64,000 bases of DNA from Shewanella baltica (GCF_900456975.1 NZ_UGYM01000002.1:682001-746000), one strand, 5' to 3'; counted from the first letter of the stretch, positions 52,261 through 60,007 are shown. Numbers and translations: made by a program. The notes: a model not told the origin generated them from the letters alone.

Positions 52261-53220
52261 ATGTTAGATGCCATTTGTGAACTCGAAACAGAGGATCATT
52301 TAACAGCGAGAACCACTTACAGTGTTTTTAAGTTTCAACAATTATCCGATGACGATATCGAGCGTTTGCGGCAATGGTTAATTTGCCCCGCGTGCGGCGG
52401 TAAAGCGTATTTTCGTAAAGCTTCAAAGGATGGCAAAGCCGCCTGTTTCGGCTCGCGTTATCACCAAGCCGATTGCATTGAATTTAAACCCTCGGCGCAA
52501 AAGTCCCGCGAGGAGCAAGATGCCATCGAAGTGCATCAGCAGCTGGTGGACGCCGATGCGTTAATGATCGATTTCAGTCGCAAGCCCCGCCGCCATTCTA
52601 CCGCAAACAAAGCGCCAACCGTGCCATCTGCAAGTAAGACTGCGCCAACGCCTAAGTCGTCTTCTATATCTGAGTCATCTGCTATATCTGAGTCGTCACC
52701 AGTACCTGTTACATCGTCAGCGGACGGTCAAGTGCAAGAGTCGAAAACAGACTATCAAGTTAACACTGCGGCGCGCACAACCGAGAAACGGGTGCCGAGC
52801 CAAGGGCTCGAAAAGTTACTGCACAGTTTATTGCGCGGTACAGATTTGGCAAAATCTGATCTCTGGGTATACACAGACACTGAGCGCAAATACCGTTGGC
52901 GGGCGAAGAACCTGTTCGTCAACTTTGCCGATGCCGACCCGCTTGATAACAAACCCCACATGTATTGGGGCACTATCTCCCACACTGATCCGACCATGAG
53001 CTGGCTTAATCCCGCCGACAGTAAAGATATCGGCATTCCTATCGATGGGATAAAACAGCCATTATTAGCGCAATTTGAAATAGAAGATAAACGCGATCTA
53101 GAAGGTGCGGGATTGATTTTATTTGGCAAATGTTTTTGGAATAAAGAAAAGACCCGCAAAATTATTCAGCTGTGGAATAACGATTTGCAGCGGATTTTTA
53201 TCTCGAAGCTGGAAGATTAG
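52261..53220 (+). CDS. Zinc-ribbon-containing conserved protein, unknown function
   Basis: A 319-residue protein. Near residues 41-72 four Cys in the pattern CX2C-X16-C-X9-C (CPACGGKAYF onward) suggest a zinc ribbon. A disordered Ser/Pro-rich linker (about 115-160) follows, and a conserved-looking C-terminal domain (about 180-319; SDLWVYTDTERKYRWRAKNL). I do not recognise it. It lies 48 bp after the small membrane-protein gene and has AAAGGAGA upstream. A nucleic-acid role is only a guess from the zinc ribbon and the neighbouring exonuclease. Confidence 0.75.
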   Translation: MLDAICELETEDHLTARTTYSVFKFQQLSDDDIERLRQWLICPACGGKAYFRKASKDGKAACFGSRYHQADCIEFKPSAQKSREEQDAIEVHQQLVDADALMIDFSRKPRRHSTANKAPTVPSASKTAPTPKSSSISESSAISESSPVPVTSSADGQVQESKTDYQVNTAARTTEKRVPSQGLEKLLHSLLRGTDLAKSDLWVYTDTERKYRWRAKNLFVNFADADPLDNKPHMYWGTISHTDPTMSWLNPADSKDIGIPIDGIKQPLLAQFEIEDKRDLEGAGLILFGKCFWNKEKTRKIIQLWNNDLQRIFISKLED

Positions 53221-53331
53221 CTTTGGGCAGAAACTAGAATTGGGGAGAGAAAAGGGGCTATTCCCGACGTACAAAAACGTCACGGCAAAAGTCCCTATCT
53301 ATTTTATTACTCATAACGCTGATTAAAGCGT

Positions 53332-53670
53332 TTACTTGCCGCAGCACTTCTTGAATTTTTGACCGCTACCACAAGCGCAAGGCTCGTTACGATTCGGTTT
53401 CTTCTCGAACGTCGTGGTCTTAGGCTTATTCAATAAACCTTCTAATTCAAGGATATCTTCAGCCACATCGGCATTGACTTCGATATTAGCAAACAGTTGG
53501 TGTTCGGCAACAATCGCAGCAACTTCGAGTTTACGCGCTTCATCGGCAACGATTAATTGCAGAGGTAAGGCTTCTGTACCCGGTTTAGCGGCACGCTTAG
53601 TGTTGTAGCCAAAGCTCTCATGCTTTGGCTTAGGCGTTTTACGACCTTTGAAGAAAAATTTGTCTGACAT
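53332..53670 (-). CDS. SEC-C/SWIM motif protein (PBPRA1643-like)
   Basis: A 112-residue protein ending in the SEC-C zinc motif NEPCACGSGQKFKKCCGK, as found at the C-terminus of SecA. The N-terminal part (KFFFKGRKTPKPKHESFGYN) and overall length fit the PBPRA1643-type SWIM/SEC-C family of Vibrio and Shewanella. Molecular role unknown. Confidence 0.85.
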   Translation of the reverse strand: MSDKFFFKGRKTPKPKHESFGYNTKRAAKPGTEALPLQLIVADEARKLEVAAIVAEHQLFANIEVNADVAEDILELEGLLNKPKTTTFEKKPNRNEPCACGSGQKFKKCCGK

Positions 53671-53995
53671 CTTGGTTCCGTCGAGCAGTGTATGAAATTG
53701 ACGATGCTTATACTATAAAACGCCGATTTTATAAATCGAACTCAGATCTTTTTTCGATAAATGCGTGGCTTTTACTCTTAAGCGGCCCAAAAATTGCCGA
53801 AACAGCCATATCCGTCGAATTTATTGCAGCGATTTGCCTTGGAACATTGGGGCGCTAACTCTCTTGATAATGTATCCATTAAAACATTAAGCCCAATATG
53901 CGGCGGCTTTTTAATCTCTGTGGCACTTAATTCAACAGTAACTGGCTAACTTGTTTGAAAAACCTTCAGTTAATGAGTTTTGTCATAAAAAGTAC
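53671..53995. other. Intergenic region upstream of tRNA-Trp
   Basis: No gene is supported. A CGATTT/AAATCG hairpin lies near 53725, close to the SEC-C gene. The region ends in the tRNA promoter. Confidence 0.5.
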
Positions 53996-54024
53996 TTTAC
54001 CTTTGGAAGTGCTTTTAGCATAAT
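53996..54024 (+). promoter_or_regulatory. Sigma-70 promoter of tRNA-Trp
   Basis: TTTACC (53996-54001), a 17-bp spacer and CATAAT (54019-54024), followed by a GC-rich GCCCC discriminator typical of stringently controlled stable RNA promoters. The tRNA begins 14 nt downstream. Confidence 0.65.
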
Positions 54025-54037
54025 GCCCCACGTCAAC

Positions 54038-54114
54038 AGGGGTGTAGTTCCAATTGGTAGAACAGCGGTCTCCAAAACCGATGGTTGCGGGTTCGAGTCC
54101 TGCCACCCCTGCCA
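54038..54114 (+). tRNA. tRNA-Trp (anticodon CCA)
   Basis: A 77-nt cloverleaf: acceptor AGGGGTG pairs with CACCCCT, discriminator G, encoded CCA at 54112-54114. The anticodon loop CTCCAAA gives anticodon CCA (Trp), and GGTTCGAGTCC is the T-loop. Its 3' end faces an integrase gene 90 bp away, so it is the probable attachment site of the element that follows. Confidence 0.97.
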
Positions 54115-54122
54115 AATAAAAC

Positions 54123-54160
54123 AACGGCTTGCATAGAAATATGCGAGCCGTTTTATTTTG
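54123..54160 (+). terminator. Intrinsic terminator after tRNA-Trp
   Basis: A 12-bp stem AACGGCTTGCAT/ATGCGAGCCGTT (one G-U) followed by TTTTATTTTG. It may be host sequence or lie just inside the element, depending on the exact crossover. Confidence 0.85.
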
Positions 54161-54206
54161 TTAGAAAAGTTGTTAGAAATGTCTAATCAGCTTTTTGAAT
54201 AACGAT

Positions 54207-55223
54207 TCACTTCTTAATACTGCCGATCGTTGGCACTATCTCAGTTCTGCGGTCATAAACGTTCACTTGGCCAACGGTTTTATGCCCACTAAATTGCTGC
54301 TTGTCGTGAATGTTTCCCTCAAAGTCAGAGATGCCTTTCGCTTTGATGTCGTGAAATGTGAACGTTCGTTCAATGTCTGGATATTGTAATGCTAGTTTGT
54401 CTATCGCTCTGCGCCAACTGCTGCGCAGACCATCTGCTGTTAACCTGCCTCCACCTGTTTTGTTGATTACAAAGACGCTGGCAATCCCTTTGCGTAATGT
54501 TTTCGCTTCATTAATGAGTTCATGCAAGCGTGGCGACCAAGCCTTGATCTGTTTCTTGCCAGTTTTACCCTGCTGAATAAAAATCCCTTCATCCATCACT
54601 TGTGACCACTTCAGTGATAGCACATCGGCTTGTCGCGCTGCACATAGATAACTGATCTCACAAGCAATTTTTAGCCGCTGTTCGCAGCACTCAAGTAGTG
54701 CGTTAAACTCATAGTCAGTGATGTACCGATCACGTGATTTATTCTTGAACTTCTTAACGCCTTTAGCAGGGTTTTCTTTGCAATGACCACGCTCGTATCC
54801 CCAGCCGAAGACTACACTACATGCTGATAATTCGTGATTTGCCTGAGTACGACTTGTGTTCCCTCTAATATCCATGTATCGACGAATGTGGTGTGGCTTA
54901 ATTGTGTCTGGTTCCATTTCGCCAAAGACTTTATTAAACATCGCTAGTTCTCGTTCTCTATCCCTTTGCGAGCGAGGTGCTAGTTCTTTGAATGTTGCAG
55001 ATGCCTGGTATTCGTCAGCCATGCGTTTGAATGTGTACTTGGTCAGTGATTTTTCAATAGCTGCTTCGTATGCAGTCCAAACTTCTGCACGTGTTGAAGA
55101 TGCAGAGCACAAGGTAATTGTGCGCTTGCTGTTTTTCATGATGTAGCTGGTAGCTTTACCGCGAACTTTATGCAGGTATACGCCTTTTGGCATCCATGCA
55201 TCTTCTGGTTTGCGTTTAGCCAT
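54207..55223 (-). CDS. Tyrosine recombinase (integrase)
   Basis: A 338-residue site-specific recombinase: N-terminal DNA-binding region, SAM-like core-binding domain (about 60-150) and catalytic domain (about 160-330). Catalytic residues visible are Arg in LCAARQADVLSL, His in FTFHDIKAKGISD, His in QFSGHKTVGQ and the nucleophilic Tyr in VNVYDRR. The usual HxxR box reads HDIK, a variant I associate with this phage-integrase subgroup. It lies beside its presumed attB tRNA and overlaps the DUF4224 gene by 8 bp. Confidence 0.93.
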   Translation of the reverse strand: MAKRKPEDAWMPKGVYLHKVRGKATSYIMKNSKRTITLCSASSTRAEVWTAYEAAIEKSLTKYTFKRMADEYQASATFKELAPRSQRDRERELAMFNKVFGEMEPDTIKPHHIRRYMDIRGNTSRTQANHELSACSVVFGWGYERGHCKENPAKGVKKFKNKSRDRYITDYEFNALLECCEQRLKIACEISYLCAARQADVLSLKWSQVMDEGIFIQQGKTGKKQIKAWSPRLHELINEAKTLRKGIASVFVINKTGGGRLTADGLRSSWRRAIDKLALQYPDIERTFTFHDIKAKGISDFEGNIHDKQQFSGHKTVGQVNVYDRRTEIVPTIGSIKK

Positions 55224-55443
55224 TGCTTATTGCTCCAAAATTAGGAACATTGTCATTTGCTACCGCTCGATGTGTAAATGGGTAGTTTACCGCCGTCCAT
55301 GTCACTACAGGCTTACCGTCACTACGTAAGTGATAATGTATTCCTTGTAACTTTAGTTGCTTGATTTGGGCGCTTGCTTTCGTATAGCCGGTTAGCTCTA
55401 TTAATTGTTGCTCTGTTAGCATTTCGTTTAAAATGGTCGCCAT
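55216..55443 (-). CDS. DUF4224-family small phage protein
   Basis: A 75-residue protein whose EMLTEQQLIELTGYTKASAQ and LQGIHYHLRSDGKPVVT are the DUF4224 signature. The family is short, helix-turn-helix-like and usually encoded right next to phage integrases, so an excisionase or regulatory role is plausible but unproved. It overlaps the integrase start by 8 bp. A copy of the dyad TGCCCAATACGGACA lies 104 bp upstream. Confidence 0.85.
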   Translation of the reverse strand: MATILNEMLTEQQLIELTGYTKASAQIKQLKLQGIHYHLRSDGKPVVTWTAVNYPFTHRAVANDNVPNFGAISNG

Positions 55444-55546
55444 ATTAGTTATCCATAATGCTTGAGCAAAGAATTATTAATCCTTTGGCTCCAATATATT
55501 TGCGACTATTTTCTCATTCATTTTTTCAAGTTATGAACTCTCAAAC

Positions 55547-55561
55547 TGCCCAATACGGACA
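55547..55561. promoter_or_regulatory. Candidate operator dyad, copy i (degenerate)
   Basis: TGCCCAATACGGACA differs at two central bases from the copies at 56438 and 59680. It lies upstream of the DUF4224-integrase unit on the minus strand. Confidence 0.55.
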
Positions 55562-55595
55562 CATAAAGCCTTTTTTATGGTGATTAGAATTGGAG

Positions 55596-55694
55596 TTAAT
55601 GCTTATCCCGCTTGCTGTAAAGATACAAGCTTCCGACAGTCACCACTGTGAAGAAAACGAACAATCCCAGTAATCCCCATATTAACGGCGTCAT
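55596..55694 (-). CDS. Small membrane protein (32 aa)
   Basis: ATG at 55694 with GAGGGA 7 nt upstream opens 32 codons on the minus strand. The product has one membrane helix (WGLLGLFVFFTVVTVGSLYL) and a basic tail (YSKRDKH). No family recognised. It lies between the DUF4224 gene and the 46-residue gene of the element. The copy i dyad is downstream of it. Confidence 0.6.
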   Translation of the reverse strand: MTPLIWGLLGLFVFFTVVTVGSLYLYSKRDKH

Positions 55695-55759
55695 CGCTCA
55701 TCCCTCTCGTTATTTAACATCTATCGTTTATAATAGCTTGGACTTAGAAGGAGGGCATT

Positions 55760-55900
55760 ATGGCAAGAACGTTAGAGCAGATTCTAGAGCAGGAAAAACC
55801 AGAAGTGGTTTTGCAAGCCAATGAGAAGGCTGCGGAAATTCTAAAGGATATTGATGAGAAGGCAGAGGCGTCAGCCGCTAAGGAGCAATCCGACGGCTGA
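55760..55900 (+). CDS. 46-residue protein resembling the N-terminus of a HigA-type antitoxin
   Basis: AAGGAGG lies 5 nt before ATG 55760. The product starts MARTLEQILEQEKPEVVLQA and continues as a charged helix to its stop. The opening matches, from memory, the N-terminal segment of XRE/HigA-type antitoxins (TLEQ-x-L-x-EKPEVV), but the helix-turn-helix that normally follows is absent. It could be a truncated antitoxin, a free-standing helix, or an inhibitor. No toxin gene is beside it. Confidence 0.6.
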   Translation: MARTLEQILEQEKPEVVLQANEKAAEILKDIDEKAEASAAKEQSDG

Positions 55901-55918
55901 CGATGAAGTGGATATAAA

Positions 55919-55938
55919 AACTTTCACATGTGAAAGTT
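55919..55938. repeat. Palindrome AACTTTCACATGTGAAAGTT, copy 1
   Basis: A perfect 20-bp palindrome between the converging genes at 55760 and 55957. As RNA it would form an 8-bp stem with a CAUG loop; flanking A and T runs make a weak bidirectional terminator possible. Confidence 0.95.
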
Positions 55939-55956
55939 CTTGTGCCTCAGCATGAT

Positions 55957-56367
55957 TCAACTGAAGTTGAACCAACCTTCATCTTCGAGACGAGGTAAAT
56001 TCCCGTAAAACTCTTCAATGGCCCTTTCCTTATGTTGTTCACTAAATTTTCCATTGTTTAAGTAAGAGTGGAATGAGTTAACATAAAACTCCTCTTTAAG
56101 TCTGCTTATCAACAACTTAACATCTTCCTTGTAGATGATCGTTGGTTTCTGAGTTATCCAGTCGCTCCACTCAATCTCAACCTTACTCAGCACTTGAAAA
56201 ATTAAAGGCTTAACATCCTCAATAGCGCTCAAAACTTCCTTATCCTCTGCGCTAGGGTGCGCTGAGATAGGAAGAAGAAGGCCTTGGATTGTCTCTTGAG
56301 TTGACCAAGCTTGCTCGGAATAAAAATACTCTTTGTTTTCAAAGTTAAGATGTAAATAATATGCCAT
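55957..56367 (-). CDS. Hypothetical protein of the integrative element
   Basis: A 136-residue soluble acidic protein starting MAYYLHLNFENKEYFYSEQA; a frame two codons longer starts with GTG or ATG at 56373. It is helical in appearance with a C-terminal FYGNLPRLEDEGWFNFS. No family recognised. A perfect copy of the candidate operator (56438-56452) is 71 bp upstream, and palindromes flank it on both sides. By position it is accessory cargo; an immunity role would be speculation. Confidence 0.65.
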   Translation of the reverse strand: MAYYLHLNFENKEYFYSEQAWSTQETIQGLLLPISAHPSAEDKEVLSAIEDVKPLIFQVLSKVEIEWSDWITQKPTIIYKEDVKLLISRLKEEFYVNSFHSYLNNGKFSEQHKERAIEEFYGNLPRLEDEGWFNFS

Positions 56368-56437
56368 TACCAATTTCCAATTTGTTTAACACAGAGCTAT
56401 TTTTACTCAAAAACTAGTCATAGTTGGCACGCCAAAG

Positions 56438-56452
56438 TGCCCAATTTGGACA
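56438..56452. promoter_or_regulatory. Candidate operator dyad, copy ii
   Basis: TGCCCAATTTGGACA, a near-palindrome (complement TGTCCAAATTGGGCA) identical to copy iii at 59680. It lies 71 bp upstream of the 136-residue gene on the minus strand. Adjacent bases CAAAG and CAAA are also shared with copy iii. Confidence 0.7.
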
Positions 56453-56476
56453 AATCGGTCACTTGGTGCACTAGAA

Positions 56477-56496
56477 AACTTTCACATGTGAAAGTT
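56477..56496. repeat. Palindrome AACTTTCACATGTGAAAGTT, copy 2
   Basis: Perfect 20-bp palindrome, symmetric over 24 bp with flanking A and T. It contains the TGA stop codon of the usher gene, so the gene ends inside it. On the minus strand it ends in TTTT and could act as the terminator of the pilus operon. Confidence 0.95.
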
Positions 56497-58590
56497 TTGA
56501 GCCGACTTTGACTTAGGTTCTTCGACAACCTTGACCTTGCGACCAGTTGGTACATAAAACAGATACCATCCCCCAAATTCCGTGGTTTGTTCCGCCAGAA
56601 CATCTCCCGTTTCTGTGTCAATGAGAGCGACTCTAATTCCGTCTCGATCAAGCTGGCCCTCAACCTCACGAATTTCAGTTAACGGCAAACGTAGCTTATT
56701 TATCCCGCCTCTTATCAACCTCGTTGATTCTACCGCCTTATAACTAGGGGACAGGTTGAAGCTGCTACCTACCTGAATGGTGTAACGTTGATAAGGTGTG
56801 AGTGAACCAATGATGGCTGGTGTTACTACTTCCTGCCCAGCGACTGTTGCTTTAATGCTTTCAACTTCGGGCTCAGTTGGTTCACAGATTCCGTTAAGGT
56901 TTAAATCTTTACAGGTTGATAGCTCCAACTGAGCTTGACTGCGTTGAGGAGTTCTTAATAATCCAGTTCGGCCAAGGCTACCACTGACTGATAAAGTGAT
57001 GTTGTTACCGCTACTAGACGAGTAGTTGAACGAAGCTGATACAGTTGCAAATTTCCAGTTCCAAAGATCTGCACGTAGGCTTTGTTGCTGGCCCACCCAT
57101 CCATGACCAAAATTGCTTGCCGTGTAGCGATAAGTTAGCCGTCCCAGGTTAAATCGTTTTGATACCTCTCCATTGAAACGTTCTATATCTTTAATACCAT
57201 CAAGCTCTTTACTTTCATGCTCATAGGACGCCAAAACCTGCCAACCTTCCGGCATGTTAGCAAGCATTCGCCCTCCAAACATATTGGATCTGACACCATT
57301 GGTTAAACGATTGGAAAAGTATGGAGATAAAGAAATTGAAGTATTCAGTGCCTCAATGCGAGCACTGTGATATGTGCGTAGCATCGTTTCATTGGTTTCA
57401 TAACCATCGTGCGTACGGGAGGAGTACTGAATAGTTGGTTGGAACAGAGAGCGAGATGAAATGCTAAAAGAGCGTAGTTGATAGTTATCCAAATCGCTAA
57501 ATTGTCCGAAAATAGAGAACTTATCATTCTGCCAAGAGCTGTTCAGAGTGTATCCACTATTGCCATACCAAGCAGGCTCAAATGAAAAGTCATCTCTTGA
57601 ATATAAAGCGGAAAAATACTGTCTTTCCTGCTCATCCTGACCAGCGAAAAGTGACAAGTCATTGGTCGCTCCATAGGCCAAGTGTCCAATTAGTTTACTT
57701 TCATCAGTGATTGGAGACTTGCCTATAGCTACTTGATAGTTGAGTTCTCCCACGGGGGCAAGCCGCCCCGAAATGGCTCTCTCGATTGTTTTAGTGTCCG
57801 TTCTGCCGTCAGGTAAAACCGCGTAGAATTTATATTGATTATTGCTGTAATCCAGTTCGATTTTGTAAGAGAACGGCTCACTATCCAGAACCAGTGATTC
57901 TAGATAGGTTCCGTCGCGGTATACATCTACCCGTGTTCCAACAGGCCAATAAAGCTCAATTTGGTCATTAGAAAATGATCCAGTGGCAAGGCTACTTTCA
58001 TTCGTGAGTGAGAAACCATCCAGCCCGTAACGCTGAACACGACCGACTTCAATGTCTTTAACGTTGTTGTTCTCCTCATCGTGCCACTGGCTGGAGAAAT
58101 ATGATTCTTGCCCTCCTAACCCCGCTCTAACATCAACATCTAGATTTGCGACGCGGCCTGTTCCCGTGATGTTACCTGAAATATCACCTTTGTTTTGATA
58201 GGTGAGAAAGTAGTCAATGGATTTTATATCCAAATTAGATACAGTTGGTTCAATTGCAACCTCTGGTTTGACTACTTTGGGTTTGGTTGTGTTATGACGT
58301 GGATAAAAGTAGATGGTTTGTTCTGACCAAACAATTTTGACATGACCAAGATTGTTTAACCTTTCCAAGGGAAGTGATGCTGTTGTGTTTACACCAGCAG
58401 CTTGCCATAGCCCTGGCTCAGCCATGGTGCTATCTACTTCACGAGAAACAAGGTACTCCCCCTTACTTTGTCCGTTTAGGACAAACTTCATCAGGTAGTC
58501 ATCCGCACGTGTTGGTGAGGCTGTAAGTGTGAAAGCTGCGGCCAAGATAGAGGGCACAAAAACTTTCACATGTGAAAGTTTTTTCTTCAT
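56482..58590 (-). CDS. Fimbrial usher-like outer-membrane protein
   Basis: A 702-residue secreted protein with an N-terminal signal (about 1-29, ASPTRA/DDY). An N-terminal region (about 30-110) is followed by a large strand-rich barrel (about 130-560) with VGRVQRYGLDGF, PVGTRVDVYRDGTYLE and LPDGRTDTKTIERAISG, typical of PapC/TcfC-type ushers including a plug-like segment. A C-terminal beta-sandwich ends VALIDTETGDVLAEQTTEFG and WYLFYVPTGRKVKV. It should assemble and secrete the pilin at 59010. Its start overlaps the chaperone stop (ATGA). Both gene ends fall within identical palindromes. Confidence 0.85.
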   Translation of the reverse strand: MKKKLSHVKVFVPSILAAAFTLTASPTRADDYLMKFVLNGQSKGEYLVSREVDSTMAEPGLWQAAGVNTTASLPLERLNNLGHVKIVWSEQTIYFYPRHNTTKPKVVKPEVAIEPTVSNLDIKSIDYFLTYQNKGDISGNITGTGRVANLDVDVRAGLGGQESYFSSQWHDEENNNVKDIEVGRVQRYGLDGFSLTNESSLATGSFSNDQIELYWPVGTRVDVYRDGTYLESLVLDSEPFSYKIELDYSNNQYKFYAVLPDGRTDTKTIERAISGRLAPVGELNYQVAIGKSPITDESKLIGHLAYGATNDLSLFAGQDEQERQYFSALYSRDDFSFEPAWYGNSGYTLNSSWQNDKFSIFGQFSDLDNYQLRSFSISSRSLFQPTIQYSSRTHDGYETNETMLRTYHSARIEALNTSISLSPYFSNRLTNGVRSNMFGGRMLANMPEGWQVLASYEHESKELDGIKDIERFNGEVSKRFNLGRLTYRYTASNFGHGWVGQQQSLRADLWNWKFATVSASFNYSSSSGNNITLSVSGSLGRTGLLRTPQRSQAQLELSTCKDLNLNGICEPTEPEVESIKATVAGQEVVTPAIIGSLTPYQRYTIQVGSSFNLSPSYKAVESTRLIRGGINKLRLPLTEIREVEGQLDRDGIRVALIDTETGDVLAEQTTEFGGWYLFYVPTGRKVKVVEEPKSKSAQNFHM
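58561..58580. repeat. Palindrome AACTTTCACATGTGAAAGTT, copy 3
   Basis: Perfect palindrome, symmetric over 26 bp with flanking A and T runs. It lies inside the usher gene at codons 4-10, encoding KLSHVKV of the signal peptide. A terminator at this point would abort the operon, so a different or conditional function is likely. Confidence 0.95.
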
Positions 58591-58958
58591 CGAGACACCT
58601 CCCTAACCGGGAGTCTCAGCGTGATTCTTGAGTGAACGCCTTGTTTTTCTTCGCTTTGTAAGGCATATGAGAATGCCATCTTCGCGTCTGGTGTTAATAC
58701 TTTCCCATCACTCTCACGTGCTTTTACTACTTGCCGCTCTCCTGGAATAAGTTGGAAACGCCGGGGGAAGACTTGCACTCCATCCGGGGGGATAATTCTC
58801 ACGACTATTGGTGTATTTAAGGTATTTGCTACGGGGATTTCAGTAACTGTCTTGTGAATGATGTCCACTTCGTGGATCTTGAGTTGAAATGCAGTCGCGG
58901 GTGAAGATAGAAGAGCTGCTAGCGTCGCCATCATGATTGAATTAATAAGGGGCTTCAT
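58587..58958 (-). CDS. One-domain periplasmic pilus chaperone-like protein
   Basis: A 123-residue secreted protein (signal about 1-23, SPATA/FQL) with the pattern of the first Ig-like domain of a pilus chaperone: FQLKIHEVDIIHKTVTEIPV, then NTPIVVRIIPPDGVQVFPRR, LIPGERQVVKAR and a final strand. Classical chaperones have two Ig domains and about 230 residues; the second is missing. ATG 58958 is chosen for GGAGGT upstream. It lies between pilin and usher and overlaps the usher start by 4 bp. Assignment rests on context and strand pattern. Confidence 0.65.
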   Translation of the reverse strand: MKPLINSIMMATLAALLSSPATAFQLKIHEVDIIHKTVTEIPVANTLNTPIVVRIIPPDGVQVFPRRFQLIPGERQVVKARESDGKVLTPDAKMAFSYALQSEEKQGVHSRITLRLPVREVSR

Positions 58959-59009
58959 AGGGACCTCCAAAGGACGAGGGACTGACTTGGTCAGTCCCTG
59001 CACGAGTGA

Positions 59010-59594
59010 TTACTGGTAGTCGATTTGAAGATCGACGGTTCCTGTGAAGACCCCTTCTTCCCACGCACTGAGCTGCATGAATCCTGATGAGGCTGTTGCG
59101 GGTTGGCGATACGACCAGGCGATATAAAGCTCGCCAGAAGATGAAGTAGTTGCTGCAACTGGTGCCGCGTTTATACCGACGCCTGTACTCGTTTTGGAGA
59201 TCGCATCTGTGCAGTCAACAGTTGAAGTAGTTAGGTTAATTTTTGGTGTTCCCGAAAAGCTTAAAGCTGCTCCACCTGGAGCTGAGGGATTTGATAGGTT
59301 AGTGATGGTAATCCCGACCGATTTATTCATATCTCCAGCGACTTTCAAGCAACCGGGCTGTACAGTGTCTTCCGGATTTTGCGCCAAATAAGTCGCCCAA
59401 CTTTTTAAAGAGAACCCGCCTGTTGGGGCGGCTCCCGGCAGGCGTTCCAAGGTCATTGTGTATGGTTGAATCTCAACAACAGAGAGAGCTGGCGGGGTTG
59501 CCGAAATTTGAGCAGTCCCGGTACCTGTACCTGCATAAGCGGCGGATGAAAGAGTAATAAATGCTGCGAGGGCGGCGTACTTAAATGATTTCAT
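59010..59594 (-). CDS. Putative pilin subunit
   Basis: A 194-residue secreted protein with a signal peptide (about 1-21, SSAAYA/GTG). The mature part is rich in Thr, Ser, Ala and Gly, has two Cys (PGCLKVAG and VDCTDA) that could form a disulphide, and ends in a strand-like GTVDLQIDYQ. These are traits of chaperone-usher pilins, and it is the first gene of the pilin-chaperone-usher operon. It matches no pilin I know in detail. ATG 59594 has GGAG 9 nt upstream. The candidate operator copy iii lies 86 bp upstream. Confidence 0.7.
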   Translation of the reverse strand: MKSFKYAALAAFITLSSAAYAGTGTGTAQISATPPALSVVEIQPYTMTLERLPGAAPTGGFSLKSWATYLAQNPEDTVQPGCLKVAGDMNKSVGITITNLSNPSAPGGAALSFSGTPKINLTTSTVDCTDAISKTSTGVGINAAPVAATTSSSGELYIAWSYRQPATASSGFMQLSAWEEGVFTGTVDLQIDYQ

Positions 59595-60007
59595 TTCTAG
59601 AATCTCCATGTGAATATAAAATGTGTTTTTCGCATGGGGAATTTTGAAGGTGATTACCTGATATTTTGGTACGTCAAAGTGCCCAATTTGGACAAAATGG
59701 AAAAAGGATAGAGTTACGATAATTACGGTATTATCGTAATTATGATAATTACAGTAATTTAAATTTTTTCTGAAGTGATAAACTTAATCTAATAAAATAA
59801 TTGACTAATTTTGACTTTGGAGTCGTTGACAACTCCCTATGTCTTGTTATTATTTAAATAAAGGTAGCTGGCCTTTAAACAGCATATTATTTTAGCTGAG
59901 TTCAACTCAGCTCATTCAAATAGCCTATTCACAATTTGTGATTAGGACATCAGGAAAGGCATGGGGTCTTTACCTGTTCATTGTTTCACACTTTGAACGG
60001 GGGCGTT
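59595..60007. other. Divergent control region between the pilus operon and the FlhC-like gene
   Basis: No gene is supported. The region holds operator copy iii; AT-rich inverted and direct repeats at 59716-59758 (ACGATAA/TTATCGT; GATAATTAC twice, 26 bp apart); a likely plus-strand promoter TTGACA (59826-59831), 16-bp spacer, TATTAT (59848-59853); a leader hairpin AAAGGTAGCTGGCCTTT; and a palindrome AGCTGAGTTCAACTCAGCT (59894-59912). Confidence 0.65.
59680..59694. promoter_or_regulatory. Candidate operator dyad, copy iii
   Basis: TGCCCAATTTGGACA, identical to copy ii and in the same orientation, 86 bp upstream of the pilin start. It faces the divergent region that also serves the FlhC-like gene. 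Confidence 0.7.

Noticed and set aside
54038..54114. Disruption of tRNA-Trp by integration
   Set aside because: The cloverleaf is complete including CCA, so the tRNA is intact; integration restored or preserved the 3' end.
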